64,000 bases of DNA from Hyphomicrobium sp. (GTDB lineage: Bacteria; Pseudomonadota; Alphaproteobacteria; Rhizobiales; Hyphomicrobiaceae): the NCBI GenBank assembly GCA_003987725.1, contig RXJH01000003.1, positions 186,001 through 250,000 on the forward strand. Reading direction: 5' to 3'. The notes beneath the pieces are model-generated. The model saw only the letters and a list, made by a program, of their open reading frames with translations. It was not told the DNA's origin and searched no databases. Position 1 is the stretch's first letter. Every line of letters starts with the position of its first letter. The position numbers and the translations under genes are program-made. Below, piece by piece: positions 1 to 9,367 of this stretch.

Positions 1-2288
1 CGGATATCGTCCGGTGATATGCGCGCGAAGAACGGTCCGTAGCGCGGCTCATCGTCTGGCCTCACCGGCCGCAGTGTAATCTCACCAATGCCATCTATTG
101 TAATCGCTTGTTGCAACCCTGAGGGATAAGGCCGGATAGCGAGTTCCTGTCTTGGGCTGACCCGTTCATCTGCGAGCTTCAGACGGGCGTCGATCGCGAT
201 CACGCCGTTCTCGTCGACCAACAGCGGATTGATATCCAATTCGCGGATCTCAGGGTGACGGATAATGAGATCGCTCACGCGTACCAACACATCGGCGACG
301 GCATTGATGTCGGATGCGGGCCTGTCCCGATATCCGGCTAACAAACGAGAGATGCGCGTCTCCGCAATCATCTGGCGGGCGAGAAGCATATCGAGCGGCG
401 GTAACGCGAGGGCACTGTCGCCGATGACTTCAACGGCGACGCCACCGGCGCCGAACAGCATCATCGGCCCAAATGTTTGATCGACGTTCATCCCGACGAT
501 GATTTCGAGCGCATTTGGTCTGCTGATCATAGGTTCAATGGTAAATCCATCGATGCGCGCGTCTGGGAGCTTGGTCTTGATGTGCGCCAGCATTTCCACT
601 GCCGCCTGTTCCGCAGATGCAGCGCTTTCCAGTCCGAGGCGTACGCCCCCGACGTCGGATTTGTGCGAGATATCGGGCGAGGCGATCTTGATCGCGCATG
701 CCTGGGCCTGTTTCAACACGTCAGAGGCGATGGTTCGAACCTCGACGGGAGTCTTTGCGAGCACGGCCTTGTTGGTCGGGATACCATAGGCTGCCAGTAT
801 CGTCTTCGTTTCGAGTGCTGACGCCACCGTGCGTCCTGCTCTGAGTATGCGTTGAATTTCCGCAGCCGCGTCTTCCGCGTGGTGCGTCCGTTCTTCCCCA
901 GTAACGGGAGGCGTCTGCATCAGCTCGGTCTGCGCTCGCGCATAGCCGACCAACTGCATGAAACCGGTGATAGCCTCTGACGTCGTCGCGAAGGTCGGTA
1001 TATTGTTTGCCGTGAATAGCTCGCGAGGTTCCTTTGCAGCCGCCTCTCCGAGCCAGCACGTTATGACAGGCTTTGGCGGGTTGCTGCCGCTGCGGTTCAA
1101 CTTGATTTCGCTGATCACGGCAGCCGCCGCATCGCGCGCAGATGTGATCGCGGTTGGACAGTGTAGGACAAGCACGGCATCGGACTGCGGATCTTGGAGA
1201 AGCTCGTGAAGCGCATCGGTGTAACGCTTCGCAGTGGCGTCGCCGATGATGTCGACAGGATTGCCGTGCGACCAGGTTGTCGGAAGCACCTTATCGAGCG
1301 CCGCTGTCGTCTTCATATCGAGCTTCGCCAGGACTCCGGTAGCATCCTGCAATTCGTCCGCGGCGAGGACGCCGGCGCCGCCGCCGTTCGTCAGGATTGC
1401 CAGTCGTTCGCCGTCGAGCTTTGGTGCGTGGGCGAGGATTTCGGCGGCCGCGAAAAGTTCGTCGAGCGTTTTGACCCGAAGCAAACCCGAACGGCGGAAC
1501 GCAGCATCATAGGCAGCATCGGATCCGGCCAACGCGCCCGTGTGCGAAAGTGCGGCGCGGGCTCCTCCCGTGTGGCGTCCGCTCTTGACGACGACGACGG
1601 GCTTTAATCTTGCTGCACGGCGCGCGGCAGAGAGAAATTTTGAAGCGTGGGTCACTGCCTCGACGTAGAGAAGAATGGCGCGGCTAGACCGATCGGTCGC
1701 GAGATAGTCGAGCATGTCGCCAAGATCGACATCTGCCATTTCTCCGAGAGACACCACGTGCGAGAAGCCGATGCCACGTGGAGCCGCCCAGTCGATAATC
1801 GCAGTTAGCAGCGCGCCGGATTGCGATACGAAAGCCAAATCGCCGCCTAGCGGAGCCCGATGTGCGAAGCTCGCATTGAGGCCAATCTGCGGAACCATAA
1901 GGCCGATGCAATTCGGTCCGAGGATGCGCAGACAATTCGGACGAGCGGCGTCGAGCATTTCTTTCGATCTTGGGCCGAGACCTGCCGTCAACACGACAGC
2001 AGCGCGTGTTCCTTTGCGGCCAAGGTCGGCGATGATGCCAGGCACCGCGGCGGGTGGCGCAGCGACGACCGCTAGGTCAGCGGACTCGGGGAGGTCGTTC
2101 ACCGAGCCGTAGCAGTGGCGGCCCTCGATCTCGGAGTGATTGGGATTAACCACGCGAATGTCGCCGGCAAAGCCTGCTGCCAAGAGATTGCGCATCACCG
2201 TGAGCCCCACCGAGCCTGGCTTCGCACTGGCGCCAATTAATGCGACTGATTTCGGAGCCATCAGGTGAGTGAGGTTGCGTATGGTCAT
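1..2288 (-). CDS. Acyl-CoA synthetase (NDP-forming) fused to a GNAT acetyltransferase domain, 3' end cut by window edge
   Basis: Minus-strand frame open from an ATG at 2288 (MTIRNLTHLMAPKSVALIGA) to base 1, about 762 residues visible. Order: CoA-binding Rossmann domain (VALIGASAKPGSVG at about 14-27), succinyl-CoA-synthetase-like flavodoxin domain with the catalytic His in SHTGALAG, ATP-grasp domain ending in ELDINPLLVDENGV, and the start of a GNAT domain (ITLRPVRPDDEPRYGPFF). Family members make acyl-CoA from acid, CoA and ATP with release of ADP; in Pat/PatZ-type fusions the GNAT half acetylates protein lysines. Because the phosphohistidine is retained the ligase half may be active. An AAGGAA ribosome-binding site precedes the ATG. 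It is divergent from the PHA synthase, which fits acyl-CoA metabolism. The C terminus and hence GNAT completeness cannot be judged. Confidence 0.9.
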   Translation of the reverse strand, partial: MTIRNLTHLMAPKSVALIGASAKPGSVGLTVMRNLLAAGFAGDIRVVNPNHSEIEGRHCYGSVNDLPESADLAVVAAPPAAVPGIIADLGRKGTRAAVVLTAGLGPRSKEMLDAARPNCLRILGPNCIGLMVPQIGLNASFAHRAPLGGDLAFVSQSGALLTAIIDWAAPRGIGFSHVVSLGEMADVDLGDMLDYLATDRSSRAILLYVEAVTHASKFLSAARRAARLKPVVVVKSGRHTGGARAALSHTGALAGSDAAYDAAFRRSGLLRVKTLDELFAAAEILAHAPKLDGERLAILTNGGGAGVLAADELQDATGVLAKLDMKTTAALDKVLPTTWSHGNPVDIIGDATAKRYTDALHELLQDPQSDAVLVLHCPTAITSARDAAAAVISEIKLNRSGSNPPKPVITCWLGEAAAKEPRELFTANNIPTFATTSEAITGFMQLVGYARAQTELMQTPPVTGEERTHHAEDAAAEIQRILRAGRTVASALETKTILAAYGIPTNKAVLAKTPVEVRTIASDVLKQAQACAIKIASPDISHKSDVGGVRLGLESAASAEQAAVEMLAHIKTKLPDARIDGFTIEPMISRPNALEIIVGMNVDQTFGPMMLFGAGGVAVEVIGDSALALPPLDMLLARQMIAETRISRLLAGYRDRPASDINAVADVLVRVSDLIIRHPEIRELDINPLLVDENGVIAIDARLKLADERVSPRQELAIRPYPSGLQQAITIDGIGEITLRPVRPDDEPRYGPFFARISPDDI

Positions 2289-2350
2289 CCTATTCCTTCG
2301 CTCGTAGCAGGTTCGCCGACGACGTTTTAGGCGGTACGATTGGCCAAGTG

Positions 2351-2364
2351 CTGATTTGGATCAA
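2351..2364 (+). promoter_or_regulatory. FNR/FixK-type box upstream of phaC
   Basis: CTGAT-TTGG-ATCAA matches the FNR/FixK consensus TTGAT-N4-ATCAA at 9 of 10 defined bases. Its centre is about 106 bases before the preferred phaC start, so a class II arrangement would put transcription near 2399. A near-identical box stands before the phasin gene. No transcription factor of this family is encoded in the window. Confidence 0.5.
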
Positions 2365-2463
2365 TCCTGACGCCCCGCTTTGCTTTTTTGACATGGGTCA
2401 ATTCCATTGGAGCCGGGCATTCCTATTCTATGTTCTGACGAAGATCAGTCTGGAGAAGATGCC

Positions 2464-4296
2464 GTGTTGACCAAGGTGGGCGACGGCGAGACCGAGCTGA
2501 GGAGTGTCCCTGCAAGCGGGCGCACGACGAAATCTGAGAGTAGCGCTGCGGAACCTTTGCGTGCGCACGATCAAGACGCATTCTATCCTAACCTCGACCG
2601 CTATCTTCACTATCTGCTTGCGCGGACGACTGCCGGTGTGTCTCCCGCAGCATGCGCCAATGCTTACTTCGATTGGGCCATTCACTTGGCAACGTCTCCG
2701 GGACGTCAACTCGAGCTTTTTGGCGAAGCAATTCATCAATGGACGCGGCTGGCCGATTTCGTGAAAGCTGCAGCATCGGCGGGTGCCGATGCCGCGCCAT
2801 GCATTCTGCCACGGTCGTATGACAAACGCTTTCGCTCCGAGCGGTGGAAGGATTTTCCCTTCAACGTCTATAGCCAATCGTTTCTTCTTTGGGAGGAATG
2901 GTGGCATTCCGCGGTTACAGGAGTGCGCGGGGTCGAAAGGCAGAACGCCGAGCGTCTCGACTTCATTTTAAGACAGACACTCGACGTCTTTGCTCCCACG
3001 AATTTTCCATTGACCAATCCGGATGTTCTCGTCCGTACACAGGCCGAAGCAGGATTCAACCTCGTTCGTGGTCTATGGAACTTCCTCGAGGATCTGAAGC
3101 GACTGCGTGACCGAGAGGGGCCGGAGGGCGTCGAAAATTTCAAGGTCGGTGAAAACGTTGCCGTGACGCCGGGCAAAGTCATCTTTCGCAATCACCTGAT
3201 CGAGCTGATCCAATACGCGCCGACGACGCCGGACGTGCATCCCGAGCCGATACTCATCATTCCCGCCTGGATCATGAAGTTCTACATTCTGGATCTCCGG
3301 CCGGAAAACTCGTTGGTCAAGTATCTCACTGACCAGGGTTTCACCGTGTTCATGGTTTCCTGGCGCAACCCGGGCGAAGAGGATCGCGATACGAGCTTTG
3401 AAGATTATCGTCGTCTAGGCGTGATGGCCGCGATCGACGCGGTCAGCAAAGTTGCCGGAGGACAGAAAATTCACGCTGCCGGCTACTGCCTCGGCGGAAC
3501 GCTGCTAGCGACGGCCGCGGCGGCCATGGCGCTCGACAATGACAATCGTCTCAAAACGGTGACGTTTCTTGCTGCTCAAGCGGATTTCAGGGAAGCCGGT
3601 GAACTCACGTTGTTCATCGACGAGAGCCAGATTTCATTCCTCGAAGACATGATGCAGCAGCAGGGGTTCCTCGATAGCGCGCAGATGGCAGGGGCCTTCC
3701 AGCTTCTGCGCTCGAACGATCTCATCTGGTCGCATGTCATCAATCGTTACCTCCTGGGCGAACGCCAGCCCATCTTCGATTTGTTGGCTTGGAACGCGGA
3801 TGCGACTCGCATGCCTTACCGCATGCATTCGGACTATCTGCGTTCCCTTTTTCTCAACAATGATCTCGCCGAAGGGCGCTACACGGCCGATGGGCGGGCA
3901 ATTGCGATCACCGACCTGCACATGCCGATATTCGCGCTCGGAACCGAGACCGACCACGTGGCGCCATGGCGATCGGTCTACAAGTTCAACATCCTGACTG
4001 ACACGGATGTCACGTTTGCGCTGGCGAGCGGCGGCCACAATGCTGGCGTCGTGTCGCCTCCGGGATCGTCAGGACGCAGCTATCGGATGGCGACGAAGTT
4101 TGAAACCGATAGCTTCGAAAGCCCCGACGAGTGGCACGCGAAAGCGCCAAAATTCGACGGCTCTTGGTGGCCGGCGTGGACGGGTTGGCTCGCCGAGGGT
4201 TCATCTAAAAAGTCTGCGCCGCCATCGATGGGCGCACCGCGTGATGGACTTGAACCCCTCGAAAATGCGCCGGGAACCTACGTTTATCAGCGCTGA
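2464..4296 (+). CDS. phaC: Class I poly(3-hydroxyalkanoate) synthase
   Basis: Polymerises (R)-3-hydroxyacyl-CoA into PHA on the surface of storage granules. The protein has the lipase-like box GYCLGG with the nucleophilic Cys encoded at 3487, the catalytic Asp in TETDHVAPW (codon 3952) and His in SGGHNAGV (codon 4036), all in the usual order. I prefer the GTG start at 2464 because GGAG lies nine bases upstream; the frame is open to a TTG at 2407, which would add 19 residues. From 2464 the product is 610 residues, slightly longer than typical class I enzymes (about 590). The phasin follows 100 bases downstream. FNR-type boxes before both genes suggest joint control by oxygen. Confidence 0.95.
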   Translation: MLTKVGDGETELRSVPASGRTTKSESSAAEPLRAHDQDAFYPNLDRYLHYLLARTTAGVSPAACANAYFDWAIHLATSPGRQLELFGEAIHQWTRLADFVKAAASAGADAAPCILPRSYDKRFRSERWKDFPFNVYSQSFLLWEEWWHSAVTGVRGVERQNAERLDFILRQTLDVFAPTNFPLTNPDVLVRTQAEAGFNLVRGLWNFLEDLKRLRDREGPEGVENFKVGENVAVTPGKVIFRNHLIELIQYAPTTPDVHPEPILIIPAWIMKFYILDLRPENSLVKYLTDQGFTVFMVSWRNPGEEDRDTSFEDYRRLGVMAAIDAVSKVAGGQKIHAAGYCLGGTLLATAAAAMALDNDNRLKTVTFLAAQADFREAGELTLFIDESQISFLEDMMQQQGFLDSAQMAGAFQLLRSNDLIWSHVINRYLLGERQPIFDLLAWNADATRMPYRMHSDYLRSLFLNNDLAEGRYTADGRAIAITDLHMPIFALGTETDHVAPWRSVYKFNILTDTDVTFALASGGHNAGVVSPPGSSGRSYRMATKFETDSFESPDEWHAKAPKFDGSWWPAWTGWLAEGSSKKSAPPSMGAPRDGLEPLENAPGTYVYQR

Positions 4297-4315
4297 GATT
4301 GTCGGGTGACCGTCG

Positions 4316-4329
4316 TTGATTTCCATCAA
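4316..4329 (+). promoter_or_regulatory. FNR/FixK-type box upstream of the phasin gene
   Basis: TTGAT-TTCC-ATCAA is a perfect match to the FNR/FixK consensus palindrome. It is centred about 73 bases before the phasin ATG, a spacing that would allow class II activation with a 30-base leader. The same bases could form a 7-bp hairpin after phaC, but no T-tract follows, so a regulator site is the better reading. Confidence 0.6.
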
Positions 4330-4395
4330 CGCAGAGAAAGACGGGAGAACAAAGGTGATGAGTGAGGGTCCGATTGTAACGTAGGAGTTACGGAT

Positions 4396-4740
4396 ATGTC
4401 CAATCGTCAACAATATTCAGAGCCCAGGGCGACGCCTGAGACGGTTTCGGTAGTTGGAATTTTTCCATTGCTGCCAGTGTGGAATTCAGACGCGCAACAC
4501 GCAACCGAGGAAATCGCGCAAAGCTGGCTCCGGTTCGTCGGCGACCGCTTAGCAAAGGACGCCGCTTTCCCGCAGCAGCTCGCATGCTGCAAGACAATCG
4601 ACGACGTCTATCAGGTCTATGCACAGTTCTGGCAACAGGCCGCCAATGACTATGGCAAGGGCTTGACCACCTTCGCCGATAACGTGTGGCAAGCGGCCCG
4701 CGGGCCACTCGCACCATTCTCCGCAGATAAACGCCAGTAG
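4396..4740 (+). CDS. Phasin-like PHA granule-associated protein
   Basis: A 114-residue protein with no signal peptide, predicted mostly helical (TEEIAQSWLRFVGDRLAKDA, then VYQVYAQFWQQAANDYGKGL). Amphipathic helix content, Trp/Phe spacing (WLRFVGDRL, YAQFWQQA) and size resemble alphaproteobacterial phasins, which coat PHA granules and limit their size. Position directly after phaC supports this. It has its own perfect FNR-type box and a possible promoter in the 99-base gap, and is probably co-transcribed with the CBS-BON gene 33 bases downstream. Assignment rests on context and composition more than on a diagnostic motif. Confidence 0.65.
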   Translation: MSNRQQYSEPRATPETVSVVGIFPLLPVWNSDAQHATEEIAQSWLRFVGDRLAKDAAFPQQLACCKTIDDVYQVYAQFWQQAANDYGKGLTTFADNVWQAARGPLAPFSADKRQ

Positions 4741-4772
4741 TCTGGCGTTCACTCACGCCAAGGAGTTGAACT

Positions 4773-5516
4773 ATGAAAGCGCGGGATATTATGACCAAAA
4801 ATGTGGTGTCGGTCACACCAGACTGTTCCATCGCGGACATGGCTGCGAAGATGCAGAAGTTCCGCGTCAGCGGCCTGCCCGTGATCAACGCCGGCGGGGC
4901 GTTGGTTGGCGTCGTCACCGAGGGCGATTGCCTGCGTCGCGCTGAAACGGGCACAGAGACCAAGAGGTCAGGCTGGCGTTCGTTTCTAGCGTCGCCCGAA
5001 ACGCTCGCTGGGGATTACGTTCGCTCTCATGGTCGCAAGGTCGCTGACGTAATGACACGAGATCTGATCACAATCGGTGAAGATACAGATATTGATGAGA
5101 TCGTTCATCTCATGGAGAAGCATCAGATCAAGCGCCTGCCTGTCGTGAGGGACAACGCCGTGATCGGGATTGTCAGCCGGGCCAATCTCGTGCAGACGCT
5201 GGCAGGCCTGGCTCGTGGCGCTGGTCCCGTTCGTGAGGACGATGCCGTCATTTGCGAGAATGTGCGTGCGGAACTGCGCAAGCTACCGTGGATGGGCATC
5301 GAGTTCGTTACACCGACTGTCAAGGATGGAATTGTCGACCTTTGGGGCTCATTTACCGCCTATCAGCAGGATGAGGCCGCCGTGGTGGCCGCTGAAAATG
5401 TTCCGGGCGTCAAAGAAGTTCGAAACCATCTCGCATGGGTCGATCCGATCTCCGGACTGGTCGTGTATTCGCCTGACGACAAGGACCAATGTCTGCCGGC
5501 AGAACCCGTATCTTGA
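4773..5516 (+). CDS. CBS-pair protein with C-terminal BON domain
   Basis: A 247-residue cytoplasmic protein. Two CBS repeats occupy about 1-60 (ARDIMTKNVVSVTPDCSIAD, GLPVINAGGALVGVVTEGD) and 89-147 (VADVMTRDLITIGEDTDIDE, KRLPVVRDNAVIGIVSRANL), followed by a BON domain at about 160-225 (WMGIEFVTPTVKDGIVDLWG, AAENVPGVKEVRNHL). CBS pairs commonly sense adenosine nucleotides and BON domains bind membranes or ligands; the specific role is unknown. AAGGAG lies eight bases before the ATG. Its place behind phasin suggests a role in energy or storage status and induction by the same FNR-type box. Confidence 0.9.
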   Translation: MKARDIMTKNVVSVTPDCSIADMAAKMQKFRVSGLPVINAGGALVGVVTEGDCLRRAETGTETKRSGWRSFLASPETLAGDYVRSHGRKVADVMTRDLITIGEDTDIDEIVHLMEKHQIKRLPVVRDNAVIGIVSRANLVQTLAGLARGAGPVREDDAVICENVRAELRKLPWMGIEFVTPTVKDGIVDLWGSFTAYQQDEAAVVAAENVPGVKEVRNHLAWVDPISGLVVYSPDDKDQCLPAEPVS

Positions 5517-5670
5517 GCACAGATTCCCCGTCCTTGTTGACAGTTTCTAGAGACGCCCAAGTTGCCACGCGCCGAATGCGTCGAAGGCGCGAACCCCACT
5601 CATGTCCATAGATGAAAAATCCTACCTGAAAGCCTGGATGCGCTAGCTCAGGCTGCGCATCGCGAGGCGC

Positions 5671-6750
5671 GTGCACCACCCGAAAACAATGATTCTGGAA
5701 AAATTCTGTGCGTACTCTATTGTGGAGATCTGGCCTCGATACTTGAGAACACCGCGCACGAAGGTTATTCAATTGATTTCGTCACCCTTGGATACCGGCA
5801 ACTTGGGCGTACAGAAATTCGTCATCGCGGTTTGCACGGCACGACGCCCAAAAATGCTGCGGCGATGTCTGGAGAGCCTTATCCGACTCTCCGTTCCCGC
5901 CGGCGGGAGCTTGCAGATTGTCGTCATTGAAAACTCTTCGGAGCCAACGGCCGCGAGCATCGTCGCTGAAATTCAGAGACAGGCGGACGTCGCGATCCAT
6001 TATCGCACGGAATCGCGTCCCGGCATTCCCTTCGCGCGCAATGCTGCCCTCGACCTGTCGAACGCTCTTGGCGCCGACTGGATCGGGCTCATCGACGATG
6101 ATGAATTCGCCGATTCCGATTGGCTTTTGAAGCTTCACGACGCATGTATCGCATTCGGAGCCGACGTTGCGAATGGGCCTATCGACCAGATCTGTGAAGG
6201 AACGCCGCCGGAATGGTGGGAATCCCGCAGCTACCCAGATCGCCCGACCGGCAAACAGTTGCGAGGGGCACCCACAAACAACATTTTGATGCGCGCGAGG
6301 CTGGTGCGCCAGGATGGCCTGGCCCTGCGGTTCGACGAGCGGCTTGTATCAGGCTCGGAGGATGTCGAATTCTTTCGTCACGCGGTGGCAAAGGGTGCGC
6401 AAATTATTTGGGTGGCCGACGCCTGGCTGCATGAAGTTCTCCCTGCATCGCGCCTCACTCCCAAAAAGCTCCTTGCGCGCGCTTATATGGTCGCGACGTC
6501 GCAAACACGCGTATCGCAAATCCGCCGGGGACGCTTCACGGGCGTGCTTGTGCTCATCCCGAAGATACTCCGCCGCTTGATTGTGGGAATCTTCGCGCTC
6601 GTGGCAAGCGCGGTTGTGTGGCTCGTTCGACCCGCTGCCGGGAAATTCCTCTTCTACAGCGGTGCACTTCGCATCGTCAAAGCCGCCGGCAATATCTTGG
6701 GAAGCTTTGGATATTCCGGCGGATATTACAAATCGATCGAAGGCCGGTAG
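5671..6750 (+). CDS. Family 2 glycosyltransferase
   Basis: The GT-A fold begins at about residue 49 (KFVIAVCTARRPKMLRRCLE) and includes the metal/nucleotide-sugar motif IGLIDDDEF. A hydrophobic stretch near the C terminus (LIVGIFALVASAVVWLV) suggests membrane association. It should transfer a sugar from an activated donor in surface-polysaccharide assembly. The start is uncertain: the listed GTG gives 359 residues, while an ATG at 5689 or a TTG at 5788 would give a more usual N terminus. It converges on the pyruvyltransferase-like gene and lies near the PP-loop gene, which together look like a small polysaccharide island. Confidence 0.85.
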   Translation: MHHPKTMILEKFCAYSIVEIWPRYLRTPRTKVIQLISSPLDTGNLGVQKFVIAVCTARRPKMLRRCLESLIRLSVPAGGSLQIVVIENSSEPTAASIVAEIQRQADVAIHYRTESRPGIPFARNAALDLSNALGADWIGLIDDDEFADSDWLLKLHDACIAFGADVANGPIDQICEGTPPEWWESRSYPDRPTGKQLRGAPTNNILMRARLVRQDGLALRFDERLVSGSEDVEFFRHAVAKGAQIIWVADAWLHEVLPASRLTPKKLLARAYMVATSQTRVSQIRRGRFTGVLVLIPKILRRLIVGIFALVASAVVWLVRPAAGKFLFYSGALRIVKAAGNILGSFGYSGGYYKSIEGR

Positions 6751-6760
6751 CGCCGCCAGG

Positions 6761-7930
6761 TCACGCCTCCACTATCTCCTTAATCGACGACCGGAAGCGA
6801 TCCTTCTGCTTCCTTAGTCCGCCCATGACCTCGCGGAATGAAATCTGATCATCCATCAGACTTTCGTATGTTTCGATTATCTTTCCCGCTTGCGATGCCA
6901 GCGACGCGTCTTCGGCCAGTGGAAGGTGCAACGGCCTCGCGCCTAACTGCTCCGCGAGCGCATACTTTTTTTGATCATCGACCGATGACTTCGTTGCGCT
7001 GCTCTTTCGGCTGACCAGGACAACCGGTGTGCCATGATTGAGAGTGTTTACGGCGAGATGGTAGACGTCCGTAACGACGAAGCGACATTTTTTCATTGTC
7101 GCCAGAGCACTGTAAAACAAGTTCTTCTGCTTCGCTTTCCGATTTCCCACGGCCCAAGAGACCTCAAGCGGCACGAGGCTTGTTCTGGCTTCGATCGCCT
7201 TTAAACCTTCGGAAATGTCTCTGACATCGGATCTCGCGAAGTGGTATCCGAAGTAATGAGCGTCCCTGAAGTCGTGGTATTCCTTGGGCTCGAGCAAAAA
7301 CGCCGGGTCAATCCCTGTCGAAATGTTTGGCGGTGACGTGCTTGATGACGCAGAGGTGATCTCATTCACCGAATAGGTTTCGCGCGGCAGAATGCGAAAG
7401 GCGGTATCAGCGAAGCGTGCGAGCGATGGACCAAGTGCGTATTGAGCCGCCGCCTCGTGAGCGCCGAGGAAGCAGTTTCCGATCGAAGCAACCCGCGCGT
7501 GTTTACCCAATAAATCCGGAAGGTCCAGGTGGAGGCGGGCCCAATTGGAAACCGCCATATCAACGGTTCGGGCGTTGCCGAATTTCATCTCCCGGCTCGC
7601 AAAGTCTCGAGTTCCGTAAACGGGATTGTTCTGGAAATCACCCCAGTACAACAGATGTGAGAACCGTCCGAGCTTGTCGATATTTCGACACACCAGATAC
7701 TTTGAGGGCAACCGCCACGGCCGTTTCTGAAAGTTGATGAGTGTGTAATCGATATTCCAGGCATCAAAGAGTTGGCTCGCGGCAAGATCGACCGAAAACA
7801 TGCCCGTGTTGCCCGGATTGAATGCGCATATCACTCCGACCTTCCTCACAAATCTTCTCCTGGTTCGACGGCATAGCCCCACATACCACGAAATGAAGTG
7901 GTGCATCTCCACGCAGGAGACGGAGCGCAC
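6761..7930 (-). CDS. Polysaccharide pyruvyl transferase family protein (probable)
   Basis: About 389 residues, or 381 from an ATG at 7906. The N terminus has a glycine-rich loop (GVICAFNPGNTGMFSVDLAA) and the C-terminal half has TDVYHLAVNTLNHGTPVVLV, which resembles the conserved His-containing loop of the PS_pyruv_trans/GT-B-like family that transfers pyruvyl groups from PEP to sugars. The remainder is divergent. It sits tail-to-tail with the GT2 gene (10 bases apart) and head-to-head with the PP-loop gene. A glycosyltransferase of unknown family is the alternative. Neither candidate start has a strong ribosome-binding site. Confidence 0.6.
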   Translation of the reverse strand: MRSVSCVEMHHFISWYVGLCRRTRRRFVRKVGVICAFNPGNTGMFSVDLAASQLFDAWNIDYTLINFQKRPWRLPSKYLVCRNIDKLGRFSHLLYWGDFQNNPVYGTRDFASREMKFGNARTVDMAVSNWARLHLDLPDLLGKHARVASIGNCFLGAHEAAAQYALGPSLARFADTAFRILPRETYSVNEITSASSSTSPPNISTGIDPAFLLEPKEYHDFRDAHYFGYHFARSDVRDISEGLKAIEARTSLVPLEVSWAVGNRKAKQKNLFYSALATMKKCRFVVTDVYHLAVNTLNHGTPVVLVSRKSSATKSSVDDQKKYALAEQLGARPLHLPLAEDASLASQAGKIIETYESLMDDQISFREVMGGLRKQKDRFRSSIKEIVEA

Positions 7931-8002
7931 TCAAGCATTTTGCTTTACGTGCGCCTCCCCTACGGCCATGACTTTAAAAGTTGAACCCGCGAGGTGTCAC
8001 GG

Positions 8003-9187
8003 ATGACGTCAATAACGGCTGTCCCAACCGTTTCCGGGACGCACATTCGCGTGGAAATTCCTGAAATTTCGCGGACGATTTGGTTCGAGTGGCAGGGCCC
8101 GATGGAGATCGTCGGCGCCACGCCGCTCAACGATAATTTCGCCCTTCTGGCAGCCCTGCCAATCGCAATGCGGCGGGGCTGCGCCCTGCATGTACGTGGA
8201 ACTGTCGACCCGACGCTGCTGGCGAGCGCAGAACGCTATACGAAGATTTGGTCGCAGTGGCGCCCAGATAAATACCAGCCAGCCAAGCTCTCTGCGGATA
8301 GAGAAATTCCCGAAGCAGCTCGGCAAGCCACGCTACCCTGGACCTACCCGTTTTCGGGCGGCGTAGACAGTATGTTTTCGATATTCGCCAACAGTACAGG
8401 GGAGGCCGGGCGAGATACGCGTATCCCTGGCAGCGTCTTCCTCGTTCGTGGATTTGATTATCCGCTGTCCGACACAAAATCCTTTCCGATACTGGAGCAG
8501 CGCGTCACGCGCGTGGCGCAATCGCTTAAGCTGCCGATGCTCATCTGCTCGACGAATTGGAAAGAGTTCTGCATCCAATACGAACTCGATACGCAACTCG
8601 GTCTCGCCGCGATTGCTCATACGCTGAGTGGCAACCATTCGGGGGTCAGCATCGCTGCGGATTTTACATACGGGGAAGATCTGCGCATCATGCCCTGGGG
8701 AAACAATCAATATTTGCCGCATTTGCTCGGCTCTTCCGCGTTCCAAGTTGCCGGCGGAGGCGCCGACACATTGCGCGTCGACAAGATCGCTTACCTCAGC
8801 AAAATTCCGGATGCGTTGAATAGGATCAGCATTTGTCGGACACCGAACAGCGACGAAAATCGGCTCAATTGCGAGAAGTGTGAAAAATGCGTTCGTACCG
8901 CCTTGGGGCTTTACGTCGCGACCGGGACGGTCGAGCCCGCTTTCGGACGCAAGCCGAGCGCCGTCCGTATTCTCTCGCTAAAGCGCATTTCGTTCGTTGA
9001 ATTGGTGTTCTGGTCCGATATTCTCAATCGAATGCCCGCCCGTGATCGGGCGATTCGATGGGCCATCAGATTTCTCATGGCACGCTCGCGAATGAACATG
9101 CGTTTCAATGCCATGTTTCAACCTGCGGAAAAGCGCTATCTGCGGCCGCTTCACGCTTACCTCCGTCAAAAATTGGGCAGGATATGA
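8003..9187 (+). CDS. PP-loop ATP-pyrophosphatase family protein with Cys-rich motif
   Basis: A 394-residue soluble protein. The PP-loop SGGVDS near residue 116 (context PWTYPFSGGVDSMFSIFAN) marks an N-type ATP pyrophosphatase that adenylates a substrate. Further on, NCEKCEKCVRTALGLY gives a C-x2-C-x2-C cluster that could bind zinc or an Fe-S cluster. The N-terminal 100 residues and the C-terminal 90 (basic, helical) match nothing I recognise. I chose the ATG at 8003 because GAGGTG is well placed; a GTG nine bases earlier is possible. Beside GT2 and pyruvyltransferase-like genes it may modify a sugar or peptide, but the substrate is unknown. Confidence 0.7.
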   Translation: MTSITAVPTVSGTHIRVEIPEISRTIWFEWQGPMEIVGATPLNDNFALLAALPIAMRRGCALHVRGTVDPTLLASAERYTKIWSQWRPDKYQPAKLSADREIPEAARQATLPWTYPFSGGVDSMFSIFANSTGEAGRDTRIPGSVFLVRGFDYPLSDTKSFPILEQRVTRVAQSLKLPMLICSTNWKEFCIQYELDTQLGLAAIAHTLSGNHSGVSIAADFTYGEDLRIMPWGNNQYLPHLLGSSAFQVAGGGADTLRVDKIAYLSKIPDALNRISICRTPNSDENRLNCEKCEKCVRTALGLYVATGTVEPAFGRKPSAVRILSLKRISFVELVFWSDILNRMPARDRAIRWAIRFLMARSRMNMRFNAMFQPAEKRYLRPLHAYLRQKLGRI

Positions 9188-9367
9188 GGAAGCCGTGATC
9201 CCAAACGTTAGAAATTGGCGAAGGCTTGTGAAGCCCATAGCTAAAGGGCAAAGAACAACGCGACTGCTCCGCATCGATGAGAAGACATTCGTGCAGTAAA
9301 AGAAATGGCGATGTCGCCGACGTCGATCAGCTCTGAGTTGAAGCGGCAGCAACGCTGTTCTGACCAA

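Noticed and set aside
4314-4331. Terminator hairpin after phaC
   Set aside because: A 7-bp stem exists but no T-tract follows; the same bases are a perfect FNR/FixK box.
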